Source: Sinimarinibacterium sp. NLF-5-8
GTDB lineage: Bacteria; Pseudomonadota; Gammaproteobacteria; Nevskiales; Nevskiaceae
Reading direction: 5' to 3'
Length of the DNA stretch: 64,000 nucleotides
Assembly (NCBI RefSeq): GCF_010092425.1
Contig: NZ_CP048030.1
Coordinates: 2,677,501-2,741,500, forward strand
The notes below the pieces were generated by a model that had not been told where the DNA came from, ran no database searches, and saw nothing but the letters and a program-made list of their open reading frames with translations. The translations under genes and the position numbers were made by a program. Shown here in pieces: positions 45,712 to 53,204 of this stretch (the first letter of the stretch is position 1; every line of letters begins with the position of its first letter).

Positions 45712-46800
45712 ATGAGCCTGAACCGTCGTCTTGGCTGGACTTGTGGGGTGCTCGCGCTGTGGGTCGGCAGTTCGCTGACCTGGGCGCAGGATGCGGTATT
45801 GCACACGTACAAGGCGGGGCCTGCGCTGCATGCGATGGCAGAGCCATTTGAAGGGCGGGTCGAGGCCGTCAGGCAGGCGGTGATTGCGGCTCAGGTCGCC
45901 GGTGCGGTGGTGGAGTTGGGCGCGCGCGTTGGCGACCGCGTGACTGCAAATCAGGTTTTGTTGCGGCTCGATGCGCAGGCGGCGCTGCAAAACGCCGCAG
46001 CCGGTGATGCACAAGTGCGCGCGGCGCAGGCAGCGCGGGATCTGGCCGCTGCGGACTTTACCCGGCAACAACGCCTGTACCAGCAAGGTTATATCAGTCA
46101 GGCTGCGCAGGAGCGTGCCCTCGCCGCCTATCAGGCGACGCAGGCGACACTGCATGCGCAACTTGCGCAGGCCAGGGTGGCGCATGCCATGAGGCGTCAC
46201 TACGAAGTACGCGCGCCGTTTGCGGGGGTGATTGCCGAGGTGCCGGTGTCGGTGGGCGATATGGCTCTGCCAGGCCGTGCGCTGGTGACGCTGTATGAAC
46301 CGAGTGCATTACGGGTGACGGCGGCTGTTCCGCAGTCGGTGCTGGGGCGGCTCTCGACCCAGGCAGGGGCGCGGATCGAGCTGCTGAATATCACCGGCGA
46401 AGGCCGTCAATGGTTGAACGCGGAAGGTCTGCAAGTGCTGCCGACCGTCGATGCGATGACGCACACGGTGCAATTGCGCGCGCCCATGCCTGTCACGGTT
46501 GCTGGGGTGAAGCCGGGGATGTTTGCGCGATTGTGGCTGCTGTCACAGCCGCAGGCAGCCGGTGCTGCGTCCAGGGTTTGTGTGCCGCATGCCGCGGTGG
46601 TTCGCCGAGCCGAGGTCAATGGGCTGTATGTGCTCAACATGCAGGGGCAACCGATGCTGCGCCAGGTGCGTCTGGGGCGCGCGCTGGAGGACTGTGTTGA
46701 AGTGTTGGCGGGTGTTGCCCCTGCAGAGCAGGTGGTGATTGATCCGCAATCTGCTGTGCGCGCGCGCTGGAGAGAGGCGGATGCACAGACAGGCAGATGA
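45712..46800 (+). CDS. RND efflux periplasmic adaptor (membrane fusion protein)
   Basis: A 362-aa HlyD/AcrA-type adaptor. The signal peptide is RRLGWTCGVLALWVGSSLTW. The lipoyl half-motifs are AAQVAGAVVELGARVGDRV and RAPFAGVIAEVPVSVGDM, separated by a coiled hairpin (residues about 95-155: AAQAARDLAAADFTRQQRL). The C-terminal barrel has PHAAVVRRAEVNGLYVL. It bridges the RND pump and outer-membrane channel. ATG 45712 is used because GAAGGTGG precedes it; a TTG further upstream is unlikely. It overlaps the pump gene by 20 bases. Confidence 0.9.
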   Translation: MSLNRRLGWTCGVLALWVGSSLTWAQDAVLHTYKAGPALHAMAEPFEGRVEAVRQAVIAAQVAGAVVELGARVGDRVTANQVLLRLDAQAALQNAAAGDAQVRAAQAARDLAAADFTRQQRLYQQGYISQAAQERALAAYQATQATLHAQLAQARVAHAMRRHYEVRAPFAGVIAEVPVSVGDMALPGRALVTLYEPSALRVTAAVPQSVLGRLSTQAGARIELLNITGEGRQWLNAEGLQVLPTVDAMTHTVQLRAPMPVTVAGVKPGMFARLWLLSQPQAAGAASRVCVPHAAVVRRAEVNGLYVLNMQGQPMLRQVRLGRALEDCVEVLAGVAPAEQVVIDPQSAVRARWREADAQTGR

Positions 46801-49800
46801 CGCCGGGCAGGGCGCAATGGGCGTGTCAGGGCGTATTGCCGGCTTTTTCCAGCAGGCACAGATCACGCCGTTGCTGGCGCTGCTGGGCCTGTTGCTGGGT
46901 TTGTTTGCCGTGGGGGTGACGCCGCGTGAAGAAGAGCCGCAAATTGATGTGACGATGGCCCATGTGCTGATCGGGTTTCCGGGCGCGGCAGTGGGCGATG
47001 TCGAGCAGATGGTTGCGGTGCCTGCCGAGCAAGTGTTGAGCCAGATGCTGGATGTGGAGCATGTCATGTCGGTGTCGCAGCCCGGCATGGCGCTGTTGAC
47101 TGTTCAATTCAAGGTTGGTGTGACCCGAACCGAGGCGCTGGTGCGGCTCTACGATACGTTGCAGTCCCATGCCGATTGGCTGCCGCAAGGGTTGGGTGTA
47201 CTGGCGCCGATCGTCAAGCCCAAGGGGGTGGACGATGTGCCGATCGTGACTGTGACGCTGTTCAGTTCAAACGCCGAAACAGGGGCTTTTGATCTGGAGC
47301 GTGTTGCGCACAGTATTGAAGCTGAGCTCAAGCGCGTCCCCGGCACGCGTGAGGTCAGCACCATTGGAGGGCCCGGGCGCGCGGTGATGGTGCACATCGA
47401 TCCTCTGCGGATGCAGGGTGCGGGTGTCACGGTTGCCGAACTGCGGCAGACGCTGCAGGCGGCTAACCTTGGTTTGCCGGTGGGACAGCTGATTGCCGGT
47501 AACCAGCAGGTTGCGCTGGAGTCGGGGGCTTTTTTGCGCAGCGCCGAGGAAGTGGCGGATCTGATCGTTGGCGTGCCTGCCGGCAGGCCGATTTTTTTGC
47601 GTGATGTGGCGCAGGTCAGCGAAGGCGCACCGCCTCCGGTGAACTATGTCTGGCATGGTGCTGCGAGCGAGCAGGGTGGCGTTCCGACGGAGTATCCGGC
47701 GGTGACGTTGGAGGTGACCAAAAAAGCAGGCGAAAACGCAATTGATGTGGCCAATGCGGTAATGCGGCGTGTCGAGCTGCTGCGTAACACCCTGATCCCT
47801 GCCGATGTACAGGTGCTGGAAACCCGTAACTACGGTGCGTCCGCCAACGAAAAGGCGCAGACGCTGATTAAAAAACTGCTGTTTGCGACGGCATCGGTTG
47901 TGGCGCTGGTCTTTTTTGCCCTGGGACGGCGTGAGGCTGCGATCGTCGGCTGCGCCGTTGTGCTGACGCTGATGCTGACGTTGTTTGCGTCCTGGGCATG
48001 GGGGTTCACGCTGAACCGGGTGTCGCTGTTTGCGCTGATATTTTCGATCGGGATTCTGGTGGACGATGCGATTGTCGTTGTTGAAAACATACACCGGCAC
48101 CAGCGGCTGTATCCCGGTCGTTCACTGGCGTCGATCATTCCGGGGGCGGTCAATGAGGTTGGCGGCCCGACGATCCTGGCAACCCTGACGGTGATTGCGG
48201 CGTTGCTGCCGATGGCCTTTGTGAGCGGCTTGATGGGGCCGTACATGAGTCCGATCCCGATCAATGCCAGCATGGGGATGTTGCTGTCATTGGCGGTTGC
48301 GTTCGTGGTAACGCCGTGGCTGGCGCGGCTGTGGATGAAAGCCGGGCACTCGTCTGCCGGTGACGAGATGCAGATTGCGGGGCTGACGGCTCGGCTGACG
48401 CCGGTTTTTGTGCGGATTTTCAGACCGCTGCTGGATGAGTCGCGCGGTTCGCGCAATCGCTGGCTGCTGGGTCTGGGGGTCGGCATCCTGATTGCCGGAT
48501 CGTTGGCGCTGCCGGCAACCGGGTTGGTGTTGCTGAAGATGTTGCCTTTCGACAACAAGTCCGAATTTCAGGTGATTGTCGATATGCCCGTCGGCACGCC
48601 GGTGGAGCAGACCGCTGCGGTGTTGCATGAGCTGGGTGCCCATCTGGCGACGTTGCCGGAAGTGACGCACTACCAGGCGTATGCCGGAACATCCGCGCCG
48701 ATCAATTTCAATGGGCTGGTGCGCCAGTACGATCTGCGTCGTGGCGGTTATGTGGGCGATATCCAGGTCAACCTGGTGGACAAGGCGGCGCGCGCAGAGC
48801 AAAGCCATGCTTTGGTGATGCGGTTGCGGCCAGCATTGCAGACGATCGGCGCACGCTTGGGTGCCAACGTCAAAGTCGTCGAGGTTCCCCCGGGGCCGCC
48901 GGTGCTGTCGCCGATTGTGGCCGAGATCTATGGGCCGCAGGCAAGTGGCCGGGAACAGGTGGCGCAGGCGGTGCGCGCGGTGTTCGAGCGCACCGCAGGT
49001 GTGGTGGATGTGGATGACAGCACGGTTGCGCCCGCGCCCAGAACGCTGCTGCGGGTAGATCGACGCAAGGCGGCGCTTGCGGGCGTGACCCAGCAGGCGG
49101 TGGTGACCACGCTGCGTGCAGGGTTGGCTGGTGAAGCAACGACTTTCCTCCACGATGCCAGCAAGTATCCGGCTGCCGCTGTGCTGCAACTGGCGCCCGA
49201 ACTGCATGGTGATCTCAGCGCGTTATTGCAATTGAGTGTGCGCGGCGCGCAGGGGCAGTTGATCCCGATTGGTGAGCTGGTTACGCAGGAGCCGCACAGT
49301 ATCGAGGCACCGGCCTATCGAAAGGATCTGTTGCCGGTGACCTATGTGGTGGCGGACATGGCGGGGGCACTGGACAGCCCGCTCTACGGCATGTTCGAGA
49401 TGCGCGACGCATTGAGCCGGATCGCTGCGCCAAACGGTGGTTTTCTGCAGGAATACTTTATTCGGCAGCCGGAGGATGGCTTGCGTGATTACGCACTCAA
49501 ATGGGATGGAGAGTGGCAGATCACATATGAAACCTTCCGTGACATGGGGCTGGCATACGCCGTCGGACTGGTGCTGATTTATCTGCTGGTGGTGGCCCAT
49601 TTCGGGTCGTATACCACCCCCCTGATCATCATGGCGCCGATTCCGTTGACCCTCATCGGGGTTATGCCGGGGCATGCCTTGCTGGGGGCGCAGTTCACTG
49701 CGACGAGCATGATCGGGATGATTGCACTGGCGGGCATCATTGTGCGCAATTCGATACTGCTGGTGGATTTCATCAATCTGCAGGTGCGTCAGGGCGTCGA

Positions 49801-50095
49801 ACCTGGGCAGGCAATTGTGGCCTCGGCGATCACGCGCGCACAACCGATTCTGCTGACCGGTCTGGCCGCCATGCTGGGCGCGTTGTTCATCCTCGATGAT
49901 CCGATCTTCAACGGCCTGGCGATCTCGCTGATATTCGGGATTCTGGTGTCAACAGTTCTGACGCTGGTGGTGATCCCGACACTTTATTTCGCCCGCGACC
50001 GGAGGCGGTTGCACGTCATGACGCGTGCCGATCCGGGGCAGATAACCCCAAAGCCCAACAATTTATGGACCCCCGATCAAGGAGAAGGATCATGA
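46781..50095 (+). CDS. RND family efflux pump permease
   Basis: A 1104-aa inner-membrane proton-driven exporter. The duplicated RND layout is visible, with two periplasmic porter halves and TM segments 2-6 and 8-12. TM4 has SIGILVDDAIVVVENIHRH with the paired Asp residues of the proton relay. QITPLLALLGLLLGLFAV is TM1. FGIL and IALAGIIVRNSILLVDFI follow in the C-terminal half. The GPYMSPIPINASMGM loop is typical of a subfamily distinct from AcrB; the substrate cannot be assigned. ATG 46781 (preceded by GAGAGG) overlaps the adaptor gene. Confidence 0.9.
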   Translation: MHRQADDAGQGAMGVSGRIAGFFQQAQITPLLALLGLLLGLFAVGVTPREEEPQIDVTMAHVLIGFPGAAVGDVEQMVAVPAEQVLSQMLDVEHVMSVSQPGMALLTVQFKVGVTRTEALVRLYDTLQSHADWLPQGLGVLAPIVKPKGVDDVPIVTVTLFSSNAETGAFDLERVAHSIEAELKRVPGTREVSTIGGPGRAVMVHIDPLRMQGAGVTVAELRQTLQAANLGLPVGQLIAGNQQVALESGAFLRSAEEVADLIVGVPAGRPIFLRDVAQVSEGAPPPVNYVWHGAASEQGGVPTEYPAVTLEVTKKAGENAIDVANAVMRRVELLRNTLIPADVQVLETRNYGASANEKAQTLIKKLLFATASVVALVFFALGRREAAIVGCAVVLTLMLTLFASWAWGFTLNRVSLFALIFSIGILVDDAIVVVENIHRHQRLYPGRSLASIIPGAVNEVGGPTILATLTVIAALLPMAFVSGLMGPYMSPIPINASMGMLLSLAVAFVVTPWLARLWMKAGHSSAGDEMQIAGLTARLTPVFVRIFRPLLDESRGSRNRWLLGLGVGILIAGSLALPATGLVLLKMLPFDNKSEFQVIVDMPVGTPVEQTAAVLHELGAHLATLPEVTHYQAYAGTSAPINFNGLVRQYDLRRGGYVGDIQVNLVDKAARAEQSHALVMRLRPALQTIGARLGANVKVVEVPPGPPVLSPIVAEIYGPQASGREQVAQAVRAVFERTAGVVDVDDSTVAPAPRTLLRVDRRKAALAGVTQQAVVTTLRAGLAGEATTFLHDASKYPAAAVLQLAPELHGDLSALLQLSVRGAQGQLIPIGELVTQEPHSIEAPAYRKDLLPVTYVVADMAGALDSPLYGMFEMRDALSRIAAPNGGFLQEYFIRQPEDGLRDYALKWDGEWQITYETFRDMGLAYAVGLVLIYLLVVAHFGSYTTPLIIMAPIPLTLIGVMPGHALLGAQFTATSMIGMIALAGIIVRNSILLVDFINLQVRQGVEPGQAIVASAITRAQPILLTGLAAMLGALFILDDPIFNGLAISLIFGILVSTVLTLVVIPTLYFARDRRRLHVMTRADPGQITPKPNNLWTPDQGEGS

Positions 50096-50301
50096 CATCC
50101 TGGCGGCTCGTGCGTGTTTTTGCAGGCTTTTTCATTTTGCTGTCGCTGGCGCTTGGCGTTTCCGCCAGTCCGTTTTTTGTCAGTCAATGGTGGCTTGCCT
50201 TGACTGTATTTGTCGGGCTGAACCTGCTGCAAAGTGGACTGACCGGCTGGTGCCTGCTGGAGTCCATGCTGCGCAGGATGGGTGCTCGCAACGGCGTTTG
50301 A
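50092..50301 (+). CDS. DUF2892-like small inner-membrane protein
   Basis: A 69-aa protein with two hydrophobic segments (VFAGFFILLSLALGVSA and WWLALTVFVGLNLLQSGLTG) and a Cys in GWCLLESML, the outline of the DUF2892 family (YgaP C-terminal type). An AAGGAGAAGG ribosome site precedes ATG 50092. It overlaps the pump gene by four bases and the TolC gene by one, so it is embedded in the efflux operon. A role as pump accessory subunit is inference. Confidence 0.75.
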   Translation: MTSWRLVRVFAGFFILLSLALGVSASPFFVSQWWLALTVFVGLNLLQSGLTGWCLLESMLRRMGARNGV

Positions 50302-51716
50302 TGAGCAAAGCCATGAAAAAAGGCCTCGCTGGATGCGTGCAGGCAGGTGTGCTGGGTGTGCTGCTGGCGCTGCCTGCAGTGCAGGTCTGGGCGCTGGGGT
50401 TGCTGGAAACCTGGCAATGGGTCGTCGAGCATGATCAGGCGTATGCCGCTGCACGGCAGCTCCAGCAGACCGCACAGCCACAGCGGGATCAGGCGGCTGC
50501 GTTGTGGAAGCCGATGCTGAGCGTGACCGGCTCGCTGGGCATTGCCACTGATGAGGTGGCGATGCACGGTGCACAGTTCTCTGCCCCTGCCTTTGGTCAA
50601 TCCACCGATGTGGGGTTTACGACATCGGTGACCAACGGCACCGCTACGCAATGGGCGCTGACCGCTGCGCAGCCGCTCTACAATCCACGCCGCAGCACCG
50701 AGCGGCAGCAGTTGTTCAAATCCGCTGATCTGGTGGATTTACAGTGGCAGCAGGACAAGCAGGCGCTGATGTTGCGTACTGTAGAACGTTACTTTGACTC
50801 GGCATTGGCTGATGTCGCTGTACAGGTTTACGGTCGTCAGCTTGAGGCTGTGCAAAAAGCCGCAGAGGAAGTCATGGAGCGTTTCAGGCTCGGTGATGTT
50901 GCCGTCACCGATACCCACGAAGCACAGGCGCGCGCGGCAACGTTGCGCGCGCAGTGGCTGACGGCAGATCACGCAGCCTGGCTCAAACGTCAATCGCTGG
51001 CAGATAGCACCGGGCTGCCCCCTGAGGCTGTACAGGCCCGGTTGCCGGTGCGCCGGGTTGGCAGTGCCGAGACGCTGCAACCGCTGGAACATTGGCTTGA
51101 GATCGCGCGCATCGACAACCTGCAAATACGCAGCCAGAAGATGGCTGCCGAAGTGGCCAGCCGCCAGGTCGATAAGCAACGCCCTACGGCGGGCATGAGT
51201 GTCGATGTGGTTGCGCAGGTTGGCCGTGATCGTCTGCATGGCCAGGGTGACTTTGGATCGGCCAGCAACACCCGGATGCAGCGGATGATCGGTTTGCAGA
51301 TGCGGATGCCTTTATATACCGGCGGCTACCGCAGTGCCTTGCAGGCACAGGCGCAAGCCGAGGCGCGGCAGGCCTGGTTGCAACTGGAACATCTGCGTGA
51401 ACAAGTGATGCAGCAAGTGCGGCGAGCTTGGCTGGGCTTGAGTATTGGGCGCGCGCGCGTGGGGGCACTGGAAGCGGCGCTCAAGGCGAATCTGTCGCGG
51501 CGCGATGCCACGCGGCTTGGGCGCGAAGTGGGCGAGCGGACTACGCTTGATCTGCTGGATGCCGAAAATGAGGTGGCGGCCAGCCGGTTGGCGCTGCTGC
51601 AAGGACGGATTGAAGATGTGACTTATCGATTGCAACTGACTGCATTGATTGGACAATTGGACGAGTCTGCGTTGGGCGCGCTCGATGAACGCCTGGCGGC
51701 TGAGCCGATTGATTGA
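50301..51716 (+). CDS. TolC-family outer-membrane efflux channel
   Basis: A 471-aa outer-membrane protein with a signal peptide (KKGLAGCVQAGVLGVLLALPAVQVWA). The internal duplication and helical barrel of the TolC fold appear as AYAAARQLQQTAQP, ALTAAQPLYNPRRST, then VAVTDTHEAQARAATLRAQW and, in the second half, RTTLDLLDAENEVAASRLAL. It completes the tripartite pump with the adaptor and RND permease upstream. ATG 50301 overlaps the previous stop (TGATG); ATG 50313 would shorten the signal peptide by four residues. Confidence 0.88.
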   Translation: MSKAMKKGLAGCVQAGVLGVLLALPAVQVWALGLLETWQWVVEHDQAYAAARQLQQTAQPQRDQAAALWKPMLSVTGSLGIATDEVAMHGAQFSAPAFGQSTDVGFTTSVTNGTATQWALTAAQPLYNPRRSTERQQLFKSADLVDLQWQQDKQALMLRTVERYFDSALADVAVQVYGRQLEAVQKAAEEVMERFRLGDVAVTDTHEAQARAATLRAQWLTADHAAWLKRQSLADSTGLPPEAVQARLPVRRVGSAETLQPLEHWLEIARIDNLQIRSQKMAAEVASRQVDKQRPTAGMSVDVVAQVGRDRLHGQGDFGSASNTRMQRMIGLQMRMPLYTGGYRSALQAQAQAEARQAWLQLEHLREQVMQQVRRAWLGLSIGRARVGALEAALKANLSRRDATRLGREVGERTTLDLLDAENEVAASRLALLQGRIEDVTYRLQLTALIGQLDESALGALDERLAAEPID

Positions 51717-51791
51717 AGCGCAGCGGGTGAGTAAATCTGGATTGACGCTCCCGCAGCGGCGGAGCACTATGTGCGAACGCCGCGTTGAAAA

Positions 51792-51828
51792 TTAACAAAT
51801 TGTTAAAAATCAACAATTTATATAAAAT
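51792..51828 (+). promoter_or_regulatory. Promoter with overlapping palindromic operators
   Basis: A -35 box TTGTTA (51800-51805) and -10 box TAAAAT (51823-51828) are 17 bp apart. They are overlapped by a perfect palindrome TTAACAA-A-TTGTTAA (51792-51806) and by AAATTGTT...AACAATTT (51798-51819). This is the likely promoter of the PLP enzyme gene at 51933, with a protein-binding operator on it. The regulator is unknown. Confidence 0.6.
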
Positions 51829-51837
51829 ACATCAACC

Positions 51838-51909
51838 ATCCTTCTGATCCGAAGGATCTGCGGCCCGGGTGATTTGGGGCGCGTGGACATAGCGCCAACG
51901 CGCCGGGCC
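51838..51909 (+). promoter_or_regulatory. Structured 5' leader, candidate riboswitch of the methionine/cysteine enzyme
   Basis: Two adjacent structures lie between promoter and start codon. The first is a 7-bp hairpin ATCCTTC/GAAGGAT (51838-51857). The second is a two-part stem: GGCCC (51862-51866) pairs with GGGCC (51905-51909), and inside it GGCGCGT (51878-51884) pairs with ACGCGCC (51898-51904). The one-sided bulge GGGTGATTTGG between the two 5' arms contains GGTGATTTG, which reminds me of SAM-II RNAs. The rest of that consensus is not found. The gene behind it uses SAM-pathway substrates. Confidence 0.45.
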
Positions 51910-51932
51910 GACTGACATCTGGAGCCTTTGCA

Positions 51933-53117
51933 ATGAAAACTGATCCCGCTGCTTTGCCGGGCCTGTCCACGCTGTGTATCCACGGCGGGGAAGCGCGCGA
52001 TGCCCAGGGTGCGCTGACGGTGCCGTTGTATAACCACACCACGTTTGGGTTTGAATCCACGCAGGCGCTTTTGGATGTGATCAACGGGCGCGCGCCGGGT
52101 AATTTGTATACCCGTTATGGCATGAATCCGACGATCCGTGCGGTTGAGGCCAAGCTGGCGTTGATCGAGGGGGCCGAGGCGACGCTGTTGATGGGTTCGG
52201 GCATGGCGGCAGAATCGGCCACCCTGCTGGGGCTGTGCCAAGCGGGTGATCACATCGTTTGCGTGGGCGATGTTTACGGCGGCACTTATGCGTTGATGGC
52301 GGAGCAGTTGCCCCGGCTGGGGATCAATACCACGTTTTTAATGGGGGATGAGCGCGCGCGCGTGGCGCAGGCGCTGCAAGCCAATACCCGGGTGGTGTAT
52401 TTCGAGACGCCGAGCAATCCCAATTTGGACGTGCTGGACATTGCCGCAATTGCTGCGGCGGCCAAGGCGGGCGGGGCGCTGACGGTGGTGGACAATACCT
52501 TTGCCTCGCCGGTGAATCAGTTGCCGCTGCAATGGGGTGCCGATGTGGTGGTGCAAAGCGCAACCAAGTTTTTGGGCGGCCACAGCGATTTGACCGGCGG
52601 CGTGATTGCGGCACGGCAGGCATTGATTGACCGCATTGCGCCGTGGCGAAAAAACCTGGGGCAGATCATGGCGCCGGATGTGGCGTTTTTACTCGCGCGC
52701 AGTCTGCGCACGCTGACGGTGCGGGTGCGCCAGCAAAACGCCAATGCCCAGCAAATCGCCGAGTTTTTAAGCGCGCACGCCAAAGTGCTCAAGGTGAATT
52801 ATCCGGGGCTTGCGTCGTCGCCCACGCACGCGATTGCAGCAAAACAGATGCGTGGTTTTGGCGGGATGGTGAGTTTCGTTTTTGATGGCGATGCGGTGCA
52901 GACCAGTGCGATGGTCGATCGGCTCAGGCTCATTGCCCTGGCGCCGAGTCTGGGCGGCGTGGAAAGCTTGGCCACGCAGCCGGTGACCACCACACATCAC
53001 GACATGGCGGTCAAAGAGCGGCTCAAGCGCGGCATTGTCGATGGTCTGGTGCGGTTATCCATCGGGCTGGAGGATGTGGATGACTTGATTGCAGATTTGC
53101 AGCAGGCATTGGCGTGA
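51933..53117 (+). CDS. Cys/Met metabolism PLP-dependent enzyme (cystathionine gamma-synthase or O-succinylhomoserine sulfhydrylase type)
   Basis: A 394-aa PLP enzyme of the trans-sulfuration family. The substrate/PLP region LYTRYGMNPTIRAVEAKLA and the lysine motif VVQSATKFLGGHSDLTGGV (Schiff-base Lys) are intact. The C-terminal domain has SLGGVESLATQPVTTTHHDM. The family includes cystathionine gamma-synthase, gamma-lyase and sulfhydrylases, which cannot be separated by eye. The possible riboswitch in its leader and nearby methionine genes favour a biosynthetic role. ATG 51933 follows CTGGAG. The gene has its own promoter upstream. Confidence 0.85.
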   Translation: MKTDPAALPGLSTLCIHGGEARDAQGALTVPLYNHTTFGFESTQALLDVINGRAPGNLYTRYGMNPTIRAVEAKLALIEGAEATLLMGSGMAAESATLLGLCQAGDHIVCVGDVYGGTYALMAEQLPRLGINTTFLMGDERARVAQALQANTRVVYFETPSNPNLDVLDIAAIAAAAKAGGALTVVDNTFASPVNQLPLQWGADVVVQSATKFLGGHSDLTGGVIAARQALIDRIAPWRKNLGQIMAPDVAFLLARSLRTLTVRVRQQNANAQQIAEFLSAHAKVLKVNYPGLASSPTHAIAAKQMRGFGGMVSFVFDGDAVQTSAMVDRLRLIALAPSLGGVESLATQPVTTTHHDMAVKERLKRGIVDGLVRLSIGLEDVDDLIADLQQALA

Positions 53118-53204
53118 GGGGTGTGTAAACAGTTGCGGCTGCATGAGTCGATTGCGTTCTCTTACAATGGCGGCTCCCCTTTTTCGATCGCTATCGGTGC
53201 TCTG

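Noticed and set aside
51838-51909. SAM-I (S-box) riboswitch
   Set aside because: The defining S-box segments were not found in the leader; only a partial resemblance to SAM-II was noted.
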